A stretch of 64,000 nucleotides of DNA, taken from positions 1 to 64,000 of the forward strand of contig OENT01000639.1 of the NCBI GenBank assembly GCA_900239685.1, given 5' to 3'. Positions within the stretch are counted from its first letter, which is position 1. Every line of letters begins with the position of its first letter. Below, piece after piece: positions 25,259 to 38,788 of the stretch. This DNA comes from Rotaria macrura (Eukaryota; Rotifera; Eurotatoria; Philodinida; Philodinidae). The translations under genes were made by a program, and so were the position numbers. A model generated the notes under the pieces. The model saw only the letters and a program-made list of their open reading frames with translations, made no database searches and was not told the origin of the DNA.

Positions 25259-27500
25259 TAAAGTTCTTTAGTACATTGAAAAAGGTTTCCGATTGTTTCG
25301 CCAGCGAAAAAAACCATACTTGTAGTCGTTTTATTCAAAAAGTGCAGAAATATACCCAAGACTGTGTGTGAAATTGTAGTGGTTTTCGGATGAAAAGCTG
25401 ATGTTGCTGGAGATGAAGAAGCATGGAGATATAGAACTTTCTCAAACGATTAGTCGAGAATTTGTCAAAACGGCAAAAAGATATGTAGAAAGATCTCTAC
25501 ATTTGGTAAAACAATTTGATGGTGTTGTTATTAATAATGTTACTTTGAAAACATGTCTAATTACGGCAAATTTATATCACAATCATTTATTCAAAACCAG
25601 TTGGGCTTTGTTTAATCTAGAACAGTCATGGACTCAATTAAGCATGCCGCCAAATGACTTTCGCGCCTTTCTTGCAGAAAAACCGTCAGTTGCAAAACGT
25701 TTATTATAACTTCCATTCCAATTTTTTCTATCTGATTTGAAGCAGCCAATAATAAATGAAAGTCGAAAAAAAACGAATGCCCCTATTTCAATATCTTCAT
25801 GGTAATGAATTAAACAGTATATTGAATAAACTAATCGAACAACAATTATTACATATTGGCAATTTTATCTCTCGCCCTAAGGTCTAGTCTACTATTTCAA
25901 ATATGAAAAATCCTATACCGGATGATTCACTCCACGGAAACAATGCATTCGTCACTATAACCATTATAAAATGAACGTTAATGAATACAGCAATTTACTT
26001 ACACGTTCAACTTTACCTAACAAATGTCTTCTTCTACCAAATGCTAAGATTTTGTTTACTTCCAGTGCTCAACATCGTGATGCTTGCCTTAAATATGATT
26101 TTGTCTTAGCAGGTATGAAAGAAGATGTTTTCTCTTTAACATATCAGGATTAGTAATTTATAAGGACTTATTTTGTTGTTGTTTTGTACAGAATATAATT
26201 AAAAACATTCTTTCTGTTTATAGCTAGCCGTAATTGAATATTAAATTTTAGTGAATTTAAGCGATGATGATGACGGAAACCATCTTACGATTCCATGAAA
26301 ATTTCACAATGATGAAAAATCAAGTTGTCTAAGTTTATTTGTAGATATGCCTGTTTTGTTTTGACGGCAAAGCGTAAAGCAAAGGGGAGAGATGACTTAG
26401 CTGCAATAAGATAAGACTAGGATGTCTTGTTGAACAAGGCCGATAACATGGCAGAGTTAAACATTGTATTTTAATAAATTTTGAGAACTTTATAGGTTAT
26501 TTATCGATTTTAGAAGTATTCAAAACCAATGTGGTTCTTGATAGCGATGATTCAAATAGTTTTTTTGCACAATCAACAAGGTCATCTATCTGCATATTGA
26601 TGATTTCTTATGATCTGTAAGTATCTAAAACAATTAGTAGACAACTTGGATTGGGTACATAGAATGGTAGCTGAATTTACTCAATTAATTGAGACAAATG
26701 ATAAAACACATGATGTTCATCCGGAAAGTAGGATTATTTGGCATAAATCTGATGCTGTATCAAATTATACAAAAAATCATTTTTTCTTTTGCTATATAGG
26801 CTTTCGATTATAATCGTGAAGAAAAAAATTGTCAATCATCAAGATTAACCGATAAAATTAAATCAAGATCAGGTATTTTTACATGCAAAAATATAATATA
26901 AAATACTCATTCTCTGAAAGCAGATAAAACAACACTGTCCAGTATTCCGACAAAGGATATAGGAGCTTGCATCGCAGTTATTCTACAGTATCCAACAATA
27001 ATTTTATCTTCATAGGATATTGCTCTTGCCACTCATCGATATTCATCAACAATCCGTTAGTGTGCTGTTCAATTAATGGTTGAGAACAATCTCTTACATG
27101 AGGATTACTATGTGGTTAGGAAATTAAAAAAATGGATGCAGGTTGTTCAAGGATTCGCTAAACGAGTTTTCTCGTTAAATGATGAACAATCACGGTTTAG
27201 CTTTATTACAATTCTCAATGCATTTTGGTGCTACATGGGAATCTTTCAATTCTTTCTTTGATCTTACAAAAGATGGTATATGACAATGAAATAAAAATTG
27301 TTCAGTTTACTTTAACTTAATTTTCTTATTAATCTTTTAAACAGCTACTCAATTGCTATCATGTCAAATAGCTTAGACTTTGTTAGAATCAGAGGATTAT
27401 ATACATGATGTTAGATATAATATACGTGCAGGATTACATATGGTTGAAAATAGACCAGTGTAGTATGATGATCTTCAGTATGGAGAAAATGTAACGGGTA

Positions 27501-28375
27501 ATGTAGTCTTTAAAAGTATATATATTACTGAAGTATATTGTAATTCAAAGGTCTCGAACCATTCCTAACTGCGCTAGAAAAGATAGTCTGAAACGAAAGA
27601 AATCTGGTTTTATTTTTCACTCCAAAAGACAAAGAAATCAAAGAAAGCTCAACCATATATACTATTCATATTTGGAAAAATATGTAACTCACAATTATAA
27701 AAGCAGCAGATATCAGATGCCAATTTTTTTAATCTCTCTATATCATTAATTATTTTGTTTTCTTCTGATTCCGTTGTTAATGCCCATGGATTTTATTGTT
27801 TATCTAGTCTTTAAATGTATACGAATTTAATTGTCATTATGAGATGTTCTAAAATGAAGAATGAAATGAAATTTATTAAAAAAATACTATATTACGTTAG
27901 TAGTTTTCATATATATGGTTAAACTGCAATCTACTATTTTTACGTATATAAAACAATTTTTATAAATGAATATTTCAAGTGATACATCTTTAGAGTTTAA
28001 AAATAGTATATTTTAAAAAAAATTAATGACGCATAAGTCCCAATCTACACAATAATGATACAATACGCGAACGATTAAACGACGTCGCCAGTATAAATGA
28101 GAGACATCGAATTATTTGTGATATCATTAACAGACGATGTAACATCAACTCTTCATATGCTTTTATGCAGCAACAAATCGAGTTCTTTTCATCGTCAGAA
28201 CTGTTTCGTGCATATTGAATGCTTTCTATTGGCATGACGCAATTAATCAACGATTATCAAAAGTTAACAAACTATTCAATAGTATTTACCCAAATAGAAC
28301 CAATGTCTAGGAAATCTATCATTTCCTTCGATAATGGTGATACTTTAGCTATTTATTAATGGGAATTTGTTTTTT
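27501..28375. other. Intergenic, no gene supported
   Basis: AT-rich. The minus-strand frame 28023-28250 is short and unrecognised. Confidence 0.35.
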
Positions 28376-29251
28376 GGTCCGTATAATAATTGAGATGATC
28401 AGTAAAAAAAATAATTCTAAAGTCAATTGATTTATAGAATGATCAGTAAAAAATGACTGATCAGTAAATTAAATAATTGATCAGTAATTTATTTTGATTG
28501 TCAGTTATTAATAGGTTGATGTTATAAATTAATCAAAAGATCAGTAAATCCAATTTTTCAACAGTCAATTACATAAGTGTCAGTATAAAAGTTGAAATAC
28601 TAGAGAATGAATCATTTCTGTTATACTTTTTTTGTTTTGTCCATTGTTCTATATATGTACTTTTACTTGTGGCCTACTGCTTTTAACCTATATATTCTAT
28701 GAACAAGAAAAGTTATTGCTTGGTATTTCTTGTTGTGCCTTGTAAAAACAAAGGAGAAGAAGCTTCTCGATGTTTCCCCTGGATATTTTCTTGGTCCATC
28801 ATTATATATAAATACCTAATGATTTTCTGATGAAAATAATATATTTCTCGTATAAAAAACCAACACGTTTTTAAATGGAATTGGTGCAATTTGATCAATA
28901 TGAAAGCGATTTATCAGAAGAGGCATTAGTGAAAGTTGATGAAGCAAGTGAATTCAAAAGAAAACAACAAAAAAGAAATCAAAATTTTGGATAAAAAGGG
29001 CCATGTTTGATAATGGTAAAGAAGCAGAAACATCAATAGGAAATCAATGGTCAAAATATTACACAAATCATACGAAAGACGGAAGGAAAGTGTATTTCTA
29101 CTGATTAATATTTAATATTTTACCGATTATATTTCTATTTTTACTGACGGGAGATTGAATTTTTAACTGACACTTTCAACTAATAAACTGACCATTTTAG
29201 AATATATTACTGATAATTTTGATACGGATCATTTCAATTATTATACTGACC
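28376..29251. mobile_element. Non-autonomous element A with GATCAGTAA subterminal repeats
   Basis: The left end GGTCCGTATAATAATTGA and the inverted right end GGTCAGTATAATAATTGA are nearly identical, and the match continues for about ten more bases. Just inside, GATCAGTAA repeats lie in plus orientation on the left (28396-28540) and as the reverse complement on the right (29100-29250). This arrangement is typical of transposase-binding sites. The 876-bp body has no intact frame, only a short protein-like piece near 28875-28990. Confidence 0.65.
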
Positions 29252-31610
29252 ACTTAAATGGTAGCCTTTATCAATTGTCAAAAAATTTTATATTCAATGA
29301 AAACAGGCTAGAACAATGCGTTACTTCATATTCTTACTGCAAAAAATGTAAATGGTCATTTTATCCAAACAGTTACAGCCATGATGTTACTTGGAAACAT
29401 TTTGCACAAAGACAGAAATTTATCCATAGAAATACATTTAATTTTGGAGGTGAATGTGTATTTTGTCACAGAAGTTTTTTGTCGTTTTCATCAGCTTTAC
29501 TAGCAATGTGTGCATCTTATCATGACTTTGTCATATATTACAATAGTATGGTGAAAAATATAACAGCGTCTCCCAAGAAAAGATTGGATGAAAAAAATTT
29601 CCAGGTAAATTGGACTGCTTATACGGTTTTAAAATTGTTATTCCAATGAAGCGATAAAGATATTGTTGAAATTCCAAACTCTTTTTACGATAAAGAGGAG
29701 GTAAATACTTTTTTGATCGGTACATAAAGAAGAACTATATACAGCTTTTGTACACTGGTAACATTATACAGCTCACGATGATTCTGATTGCATAACTGGC
29801 TGTATTGATGTGATAATTGCTGATGATCATCAGAAAATAACCAGTATAATATGTAAATTTAATAATTTCTAGGACAGTACAATTGAAAAATTAGGCCCAA
29901 CACCTGTTGGATGTAAAAAAAAGCAGTCTCAAAACATTTAAGTAACTCTGCACCCAAGATTAATACCACAGCCGTCTTCTAGGATCAATTTTCTTTTACG
30001 AACAGATTCGAACACTCTTTCCGAAAGACATGTTGAATTGAATGCTAATATTGGTACTCAATGCAATGAAATTCGACCCAATGGATAATATAACTGATAA
30101 AAACTGTAACATAAAACCTAATGAATTATTAGATAACAAAAATTGATCGACGACCTATGGATTATTCATATCGTTTTATTCATGCGGGATGGCTGCTGGT
30201 TTTGAAGAATCCATTCGCTCAGAATCTCCAAGATATGTTTTAACACACTTTTTACGAAGAGATAAATTTTCAAACACTTACATATGTCTTAAAAAACATT
30301 TATTTAGGAGGAATCAGTTAACTTTCCTTCGGAATTATGCATGATAATGCAGGCTCCATCAAACTTTACACGATGGTTCGATATAGAACTGATTACTCTG
30401 AATCCACTCTAATCAGTGATCATTTATACAACACAATGTTCATTTCATCCTAGACTCCTACGAACAGAATCAAACACGACATACCTGTACGAATGAAATG
30501 CGAGCTAGTCATCCATCTAATATGAACAAGTTTTATGCGGTCAACAGTAAGATTACTGAATAGACTTTTTCCATCATCTGTCAAATAAAAACAAAGTGAT
30601 CGAATTGCCTTTATTGAAAAATTTCTATACATTTTATTTTGCTCTTTCATTCATATAATTGTAATGTATCAAAAACCTTGTTTTAAAAGAACTTCAAAAC
30701 CTGCTAAGAGAAACTCTATGCTTCGATTTTAAATACACTAGATCCAACTACTTTCAACGATTTGTCGGTGTCCGACTCTATGAACTATCGAATTGACAAT
30801 TTCTCCTGAAATTAATCGCAATTTTGCTTATTCTTGAGAAAAAGGTGTGTGGGGGAACAAAGCGAGTGAAATCGAGAAATACTGCATCGAATGGATAACT
30901 TTACTGGACTCTGCACCAGATTAATCTAATTTCAAAACTTGAACGCTGTGATACACTCTGAACAATTGAATTCAACGTTCCTTTTGGAACACCTTCTAAC
31001 TTTCAACCTTCTTGAAATGATGAGAGTTTTTGAATAAACAGTATACGACGGAAGAAATCAAGTGCTCTAGGACATGCTATAGTGACAGCTCCGATGAAAA
31101 CTTATATTAGCAAGAGATCCACCTATTTTCAAACATTGAACTCGTTCCTACACACTGAAATCTCGAATTCACCCTCTATATTGAATTTTCTAGAAATTTT
31201 GAATCTTAGCAATAAAATGAGTTATCAAAAATGGTTTTATTTAAACCAAGCAATCAAACATGTCTTTGTCATCTTCAATCAATATTACCTGATCTTATTC
31301 ATCATGTAAGTCGTGAGAATATTGGTCAAAAATCATTGATGATTCTTAAACGATCAACAGTTACGATATTGAATAACAAAACTACTCCATCAACATCACA
31401 ATGTTTATCGACAATAAATAGACAATCAATGCTATTTTTATTAGAAGATTCTAAAGCCCTGATTGAATATACAGATTTATCAACCTTATTGAAAAATTAG
31501 CACAATGACAATAACAATGTTCATCATTTATAAGCACTATAGTGCTTATTCAATTAATAAACATTGTCGTCAGTAAGGATAATATGATGGTAACAAAATA
31601 TTTGATTTTT
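29252..31610. other. Unexplained stretch between two related elements, weak coding signal
   Basis: The plus-strand frame 29275-29649 has paired cysteines (YCKKCKWSFYP, later GGECVFCHRSF) that could form a zinc-binding fold. Further plus-strand pieces lie near 30190-30290 and 31200-31500. None could be joined or recognised. The stretch is bracketed by elements A and B, so it may be the decayed inside of a larger transposon, or host sequence between two insertions. Confidence 0.3.
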
Positions 31611-32158
31611 AAAATAGATGAAATGACCAGTAAAATATTATATAAATGATCAGTTTAAAGATTGAATGATTACTATTTAGATTACCAGTAAATAATCAGA
31701 AAGTGATCAGTTTAGTATATACGATAGCAGTAAAAATATATCATTAGTACCAGTAAAAGAATAAAATTTTATCAGTAAAAAAAGAAAATTTGACAACTAT
31801 GGGGCAACTCTTTGTTTATTCATCTGTTTTCTATAATATTAGGATAAAGTTTAAATCAAATGTAGAAGAAACTATATCGTTCTATATAGTCAGTCGTTAA
31901 TAGCGAACTAGGGAAAGAAAGAAACGAAAACAAAGCAAAAGTGAATCACACTATAGTCTCTTTTGATTTTTCTACTGATTATTTGGTATAACTGACTGAT
32001 AAAATATTTCATCTGTTACTCATATATTTTATTAAAGAATGCTTTTATTTAATAACTGATCAACTAAATAGTTTACTGATCATTCAATAGATTTACTGAT
32101 CATTCATTCAATCAACTGATTTATAATTTTTTATCTTACTGATCGTTTCATCTATTTT
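31611..32158. mobile_element. Non-autonomous element B, same family as element A
   Basis: The left end AAAATAGATGAAATGACCAG matches the inverted right end AAAATAGATGAAACGATCAG at 18 of 20 positions. CAGTAAA-type repeats face inwards on the left (31630-31790), and TTTACTGATC repeats lie on the right (31970-32170). The body has no frame. Confidence 0.6.
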
Positions 32159-32629
32159 ACTGATCGATTAAATCCATGCGTAATATGATCATTAAAAAGA
32201 CTTTTATAATTCTAGATATTAGTATCATTCAAATTACATTCTTGAATAAAAATGAACAATGCTAGCTATGAGGATTGATTATCACGTAGGAAATTATTTC
32301 AATTGATTTTTGATAATTTGCATCTGATGGTTTACGAGTTCATTCAGGATTTTACTGTTTTCGTCTGATAAACAAATTTAATGTTCAATATGCTTTTTAA
32401 TTGACCAAAAGAACGATTTTTACCATATCTATAATTAAATCAAGTTTCACGAGAGTAACCATGGAAAAATACAAGAAAAAAAGATAACCATGAATGAAAA
32501 ACACACAGCAAAATACACCATTTATAACATTGACATTGAAAAAAATCAAAGCGAACAAGAAGACAGGAATAACAGCAACAACACAAGCATCACATTCAAT
32601 AGAGTCAGAATGATCATAGTTTTTCACAC

Positions 32630-32919
32630 CCCAGTAGGAAGGTTACGGTCCACTGTAAATCACCATAACTTGATCGTAAACGGCCGTTTCTACGCCGTAA
32701 TTACACCGTATTCCACCGTAAACCAGGTCCAGGATTTACGAACGTATTCTCATACCGTAATTTTTCCGTATTCGTATCTTATATCGACTGTATATGGTTG
32801 GACTTCCCTTAAAAACGGTCATAAATCATGGGCCAGGATTACGAACGTATTTGTACCGTATTAGTTCCGTATTTGATCATAAACGGCGTTATACGTACCG
32901 TATATTTTCAACTGGGTAG
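32630..32919. mobile_element. Diverged miniature element related to that at 7688-8032
   Basis: The left end CCCAGTAGGAA and the inverted right end CCCAGTTGAAA enclose many TACGG/CCGTA words in both orientations (CCGTAATT, ACGAACGTATT, AAACGGCG). TA follows the right end. The left TA is lost or altered. The style matches the CGTATACG-rich element at 7.7-8.0 kb. Confidence 0.55.
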
Positions 32920-35900
32920 TGATGGCTTTCGGTAGTAAGCCTCATTCATATTAATTCATTGATTCACATGAATCAGTATTACCTTATGTTGGCTAAAAAA
33001 ATGTTAGTTCTTTTATTTTTAATACAAAGTAATAAGAATGAGTGTGGAGCAACCATGAATCATTTCAAATATATTACCAAAATCTCTATATCTTTCATTG
33101 TATTTAAAAGAAATGAAAATCGTCATTTTCGCACGCTATTATCTCATGAACGAAGCAGGGTAGACGGAATTTAGAAAAGAACGGAACATATTCGATTTCA
33201 GTACTTCAATCTAGCATTTGAACGACTGTTGTATGAAATTCAGTTTTCGAGATCGTCGCGTCACAATATGACGACATTCTATGCGTACGTCGAGAGTTAG
33301 AAACAAAGAAAGAAAGAAAAAAAAAGATTTGCGCCCGACTACATGAACACTGTGCTTCGCACCGCATTAATAATTTTTCAAATAACGAGAAACTACTATA
33401 CCTATCATCAAATGATCAATGTAAGCGGTTTCTCAACATATCATAGTGCATTTATTCGCATGAAAATGCTTGAAGCATTTTATCTTTCATGAATTACTTC
33501 TACCTATCTTGTTGAACGGCAACTTGTAATCACACTTGTGTTAGCCAGATGAAGGTATAATTTTAATGGTTTCCACTCACAATAATAAAGCTTAATCAAA
33601 CTAACCTAACAATATGTTGAGCTGATCTTAATGCGAAAATTATCTAGAATTATAGATTTATAATAAATCTAAACATTTTTTGAAATTCATTTGAGATAAA
33701 CTCTTATACCTATTTTTGCAGTTAAAGACTTTCCACTTGTTGATTACAATTAATGAAATAGTTTTCAATTATTTCGAGATTTTTGTAATGTTTTCAAGAG
33801 AAAACATTCTTCACTGCATACGTAGTATTTCGAACGCGTTATGTTGGTTTTCAATACTCATTGAATTTATATTCGATAGTAAAATGAAGTAATTATTGAA
33901 TGATATGAGTAATTTCTAGTTACTTTAAAACAAAATATGCTTTAGAACAGTGTGTTTGATGGATTGCGCTGTAAATTTCTTGTGTGACTCGCTTTAGTGA
34001 AATCGTATCAGTTTCATTGTAAATTCAGTGAAAAATATCAAGGATAAGAAGAAGATTGAAAAAACGTAAAAATAGAAAGATTAAAATGCTAATACGATAG
34101 CTTTGAAGTTTGAAGCTGTACTTAACCGTATCATCATTCACTGCTACCAGCATCGTATAGGGTAGAATGACTTTTCTTTTTAGTTTTTCTAGGCCCAAAA
34201 GTTTGCCGTATCATGAATATCCCATACATAGATTCTTGAATCATTCCCATAACATTCCCTTAGTCACATTGGAGGAACAATGGATAACTGTACAAGCTGT
34301 ACTGTCGAAAACTAAGTTTATCCCTAAACCCTTTTTTTGGAAGATTTTCTCTAAGTTTCACAGAGACTTATTGAAGTAAAAAAGATGCCGTATAAGTCGA
34401 AGAAAACCACCAAAGTTTGAGATGTTAGTGCCGAATCTAAAAAATTCCTGTTCTTCATTCATTTGAAATCATAATCGTAATTCGTTTAACGTAAGCAGTC
34501 ACTTTCTCATGGCTGTTCACTTCAATGGGCGCTATACCAAACTATTTTGCGACGGTTGATCATCTAATTCACGATGTGCTAGTAAGAGCTGCAGTTCCAT
34601 TCTGTACAATTTACCACCATTTTTAAATCGGTAATATGTGTACCTATGTCGGAAGAATAAGATGATAACCGATCTTCGATCCGTATTTCAAAAGCAGATT
34701 TCTTGTGAGTACTATCAAATAGTTTCCCGATAAAATCATACCTAGGCCTATCTGACGAAAATCTTTGATACTCCAAACCGTGTATTCAATACTTCTCCTA
34801 TATGGCAATAGTTGTTTCCAATTCAATATGTCTGGATTTCCCTAATGAATAACGATAGCTGAACATGGGTCAATTAATGACGATCTTCTCTAAAGAGGTG
34901 CAAAATTTCTAGTATGCAGATCCCTAATAGGACTGGATCATCAAATTTAGCGCATTAATACAATGAGTTTCCTTTATTCTCGAGCTTCAAATAATTAGCA
35001 GTGAAACTTTTTGTCGTCTACTTTCGTATTTACCATTGAAAAGCTTGATATTTGTTATTTATAAAAAAATAAAAGTGAATGACACTTTGCTATTGCTATA
35101 CAACGATAAGAAATTTGTGGGAATGTATTTTTATATCATCCCGGAGTACGGTGCAAGCGGGACTTTTAGAGATTCACGAAATCTCCACTGAGACCAATAG
35201 TTTTTCTCAATTCTCCCTTTTTTCTGTCAACAATCTACTATCTTCATGTTATCATTGAAGAATTAGTTCACTCAATATTCATTGTTATCACAATTCAAGA
35301 AAAAGAAGTGGGTTACAGAAAAACAAATAGTCAAATAGATATTCTTGTCTAGCAAACCATATTCAACATAGATTTAAGTGTTCCAGTATTCTTTAGATCG
35401 GTGTCAGAGCTGATTGGAGATAGTCAAACCTGCCGTTACACAGTTACAACCTATCTACAGGTAATAAACAAGATACTAGGGATAAATCTGTTCATCATTA
35501 ATGATGAGCGTAGGCGTTTCTAGACATCTCACTTCCATATTCCTGAGCTAAAATACTACTCTGTCAGGCTTAACGAAATTGTCAGTGACACTAAAATTTT
35601 CTTGCTGAAAGGCACTTACACCAGCCACATGGCGTATATTCAGTATTTATATTGCTGCATCACTACTTAGAGTATTGCATCATTAGGCTGGAATATTCAG
35701 TATCAGCTCAAACAACTGCTATCACTATTCAATCGTTCTTCATTGCACAAAGCTTTTAGTAACTGTAATTTTTAGTGAAATAGATTACCTTTAATCCTAT
35801 TAAAAGCTTTCGATAAAACGAGTGAATGCAATAATCGTAATTAATTTTGGATCTTATTGTCAGGTATTACAGATCGATGCTATGTCATAGATTATTAAAA

Positions 35901-35966
35901 TTATTTGTCCCGAATGGGAGAAGAGGCGTCTAGAACAAGTAATTAACTTTTCAGAAAATTTAACAT
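32920..35966. other. Intergenic, no gene seen
   Basis: AT-rich sequence with only short frames on both strands and no domain character or clear repeats. Confidence 0.4.
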
Positions 35967-36294
35967 CCCAGGAGGATCATTCTGACAATTGGATCCGATC
36001 ATGTTTCTATCGGATATTCTCTAATCCGACGAAGTCCTATCGGATTCCTGGTTGCGATCCGAAATTCGGACCCCTACTGTTGGATTTTGTCGAATCCTAC
36101 TATCGGAATCCCATTGGATTTCATCTTATGATCTAACAGGCCTATACTATTGGGATTAAATGCTAATTTGTACACAACTAAGAAATTTAGTTTTTCCCGT
36201 CAGATCCGTTGGTAGTTCCACAACCCGGATTCCCATAGGATTTCATCGGATCGTGGGATCTGATCGGATTCGGTTTCGGATTCATTCACCTGAG
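35967..36294. mobile_element. Miniature element rich in ATCGGATTC words
   Basis: The left end CCCAGGAGGATCATT and the inverted right end CTCAGGTGAATGAATC are similar. The body repeats ATCGGATTCC-type words in both orientations (for example 36010-36060 and 36230-36280). It has no frame. The end resembles those of 36671-36974 and 7688-8032. Confidence 0.5.
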
Positions 36295-36670
36295 ATAGAG
36301 ATTCGTTGATCTTTAGTATTCCAACATGTCGGATATTCTTAGTAGATTATTTATGTTTCAGAGAGTTGAGCTTCAAGTTATCGAGCCTAAGTAATCGAAA
36401 TTTATCGCTAGTTTCTGGAGGCTCACCGAGTTATTTCTCCTTATATGATACAATATATTTTAGAAACTTCTAGTTCTTATTGAAAAATGGAATTCCCAAA
36501 ATCCATCAAGCTGACAGCAGATTTGAATCATTTGATCTTCATAGCTAACTCTGAAATTTTGCAGAGCATTGCACTTGTAAGTGAGACTGTAATATGTCAC
36601 CACAATCCTCCTCTGTTTCTCCATAATACCTAGTATACAATCTGAATCTTTACTCCTATGAAATTCATAT

Positions 36671-36974
36671 AACTCGGAGAATCATTCCGATCGGAATCTG
36701 ATAAGATTGAAGAAGGTTTGTATAATATCAGCAAAACCATTTCAGAATCTGAAAGACGGAATAACTTTTGGACTGTTTATATTGAATGCTATCGGTTTCT
36801 ACTGCAGGACTTTGATGGAAACTCAAGAGAACTTTTGATCAACTTATATTAATTTCATCAGGTACTAATTAATCAGTAACTGATTAAAAAACAGGGTTCA
36901 TCTCCAGGAAACTGATTGAATTTTACCAACTGATCGTGTAAGGCTCGATTCTATATCAGATTCATTCACCTGGG
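36671..36974. mobile_element. Second miniature element of the CCCAGGTGAATGAATC group
   Basis: The inverted right end reads CCCAGGTGAATGAATC and is followed by TA. The left end (CTCGGAGAATCATTCCGA) matches the left end of the neighbour at 35967. There is no coding content. The left boundary is approximate. Confidence 0.45.
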
Positions 36975-37542
36975 TATACCCACGAGAATGAATGCCAAAC
37001 CAAGTTACCATAAATTTCGATGCACGACTCAAAAATGTTTATTCATGATTATCTTGGCAAGATTGTGCCTGTACTATTTCTCTTCCATTAAATAGTTGGT
37101 TTCCATTGGATCGGAAAACATGGATGATGTAGAGAACATAACAGTGACATTCTCGTTTGCAGAAATCTGATTTGAGGCAAACTAGGCAGAGAAAAAAGAC
37201 TAGGCAACTGTAAATTTTCCACAGGAAACCTAATGAAAAGATCACTAGTTAGGGTGCCCCTACCATAAATAACTTCAGAAAACACCACTTATACAATTGA
37301 AGTATCTAATTTGGCCATGGTGAACTTCGGCACAGTGGCAAGATTCAATAGTGACTGCAAGCACCTTACACAGAACACGTATTCTAACGCAGTTCAATGC
37401 TATCAGATTGCCTACGAATATCTATAAAAACGACAAAATCTTCCGAGGAATAGGAAGACAGAATGATATGCAAATTCCTAATTGTGAGATTGGACCAGAT
37501 GATTCTGCCAGAGTTCGTAGAATTTAAACTAAGTGCTCTGGC

Positions 37543-37637
37543 TAGGGTTGGCACTTTAACTGTTAACACTTTAAGTAAAGTGTTAAAGTTAAAGTGATAT
37601 ACTTTAGCGTTTTTTTAAAGTTAAAGTGCTACCCCTA
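37543..37637. mobile_element. 95-bp hAT-like miniature element
   Basis: The ends are TAGGGTTGGCACTTTAACT and, inverted, TAGGGGTAGCACTTTAACT. Flanking 8-mers GCTCTGGC and GCTGTGAC agree at 6 of 8 positions, like a slightly decayed hAT duplication. The body is made of AAAGTTAAAGTG words. The end motif is close to that of the 3.57-kb element at 54297-57866. Confidence 0.6.
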
Positions 37638-38788
37638 GCTGTGACCAACCTCTTCTATTGACATCAAGGGCTTATGAATACTCGACTTATTGAAGAGTAT
37701 TCAACTATCTGATGCATGATTGGAATCGTCTCCCCGATTCCAATAAAATTTCCTTGGTTAATCGGATTCGCTGTTAGACTCAACTATCTGGGTAACGATA
37801 AACATGCATTTTTGCTGTGCATATATAGCAGCGAGAAAAGTAAACTCATTTGATAATATATGACCCTTGCTTCTAGTCAATTTACCAAGAACAAATCCAC
37901 TATTACTACGTACTTCATGTATTTACTTTTAAAAAGTAAATACCTAACCAAAGTATATACCATTTACAGTAAATAAGTAAATAAAGTATTTACTTTACTG
38001 GATTTACCTTGACGAAAAGTAAAGCAAATGCGCCGCCCCTATGCATAGGATTCCGCTAATAGAAGGGATCAAATGCTGCAGACTTAACTTAACGATTCAA
38101 TGAATGCATATATGCGTTCAAGTACTATTACGACCGTAGACGTTATAGATGCAATGAGTCTTACCAGTATCTACATCAATCGATTTTAATGGGTGGAATC
38201 GATCAAAAAGTGGTGCGAGTGGGTATGGGCGTGGTCTTTTGAGTTAGCATAGTGTGGATGGATGTTGATATGAAGAAGACTTGAATCTTTCTTTACATTC
38301 ACATCTTTAGACAAAAGTTACGACAATATATAATGTTGGTACATTACACTCACACGTTCCATTTCTTTCATGTTGGTAAGTAACGATAACTTCGATTATA
38401 TGGAATGCTGAATCCAATTATCACTAGCTATTTGTAATTATTGTTCGAAAATGGTTTATTCTAAGATTTTTTCATGCTATACATAGTATTACAGAAAGAA
38501 AAACAGCTTCTAGACAAATTCTTCTTTTTCCATTGTAGAGAGTCACGATCGCTAGATGCTGCCATTATTGTGACTTATTTATCTTACACTTGACTATATT
38601 GGACTGCGACGCGTACATTTTTCTTATGGTATGATATAGTAACATATGACATTTAAAAGTAAATATATTACATAATAGTGCAATACAATGTTTTTTTTCT
38701 CTTTTAAACACATCTGACCATGATAAAAAAAAACATAAATGATAAAGATAACACATTTGCATTTGGTTATTTTATCAGTTTTCATACG

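Larger units (their letters stand above)
21768..27500 (+). pseudogene. Scattered exon-like pieces of one unrecognised plus-strand gene
   Basis: Protein-like stretches occur in the same strand and order. They include 21837-21992 (ELLEQASSFNLENLEQC), 22190-22410 (KLVIHDITGAGLHKELF), about 24750-24870 (ISVVLHLIGRVVYTFIDSLG), about 25265-25370 and 25401-25709 (ISREFVKTAKRYVERSL), 25971-26153 (STLPNKCLLLPNAKILF), 26610-26813 and 27076-27261. They are separated by stops, a LINE fragment and a miniature element, which sits exactly where the 24750-24870 piece ends. I could not join them into a convincing gene, nor name a family. Either a large gene has decayed here, or several introns are long and element-filled. 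The composition argument is by eye only. Confidence 0.35.

Noticed and set aside
38720-38788. Upstream ATG for the FG-GAP protein
   Set aside because: It adds a polar Lys/Asn-rich leader before the signal peptide; the ATG at 38789 gives a normal one.
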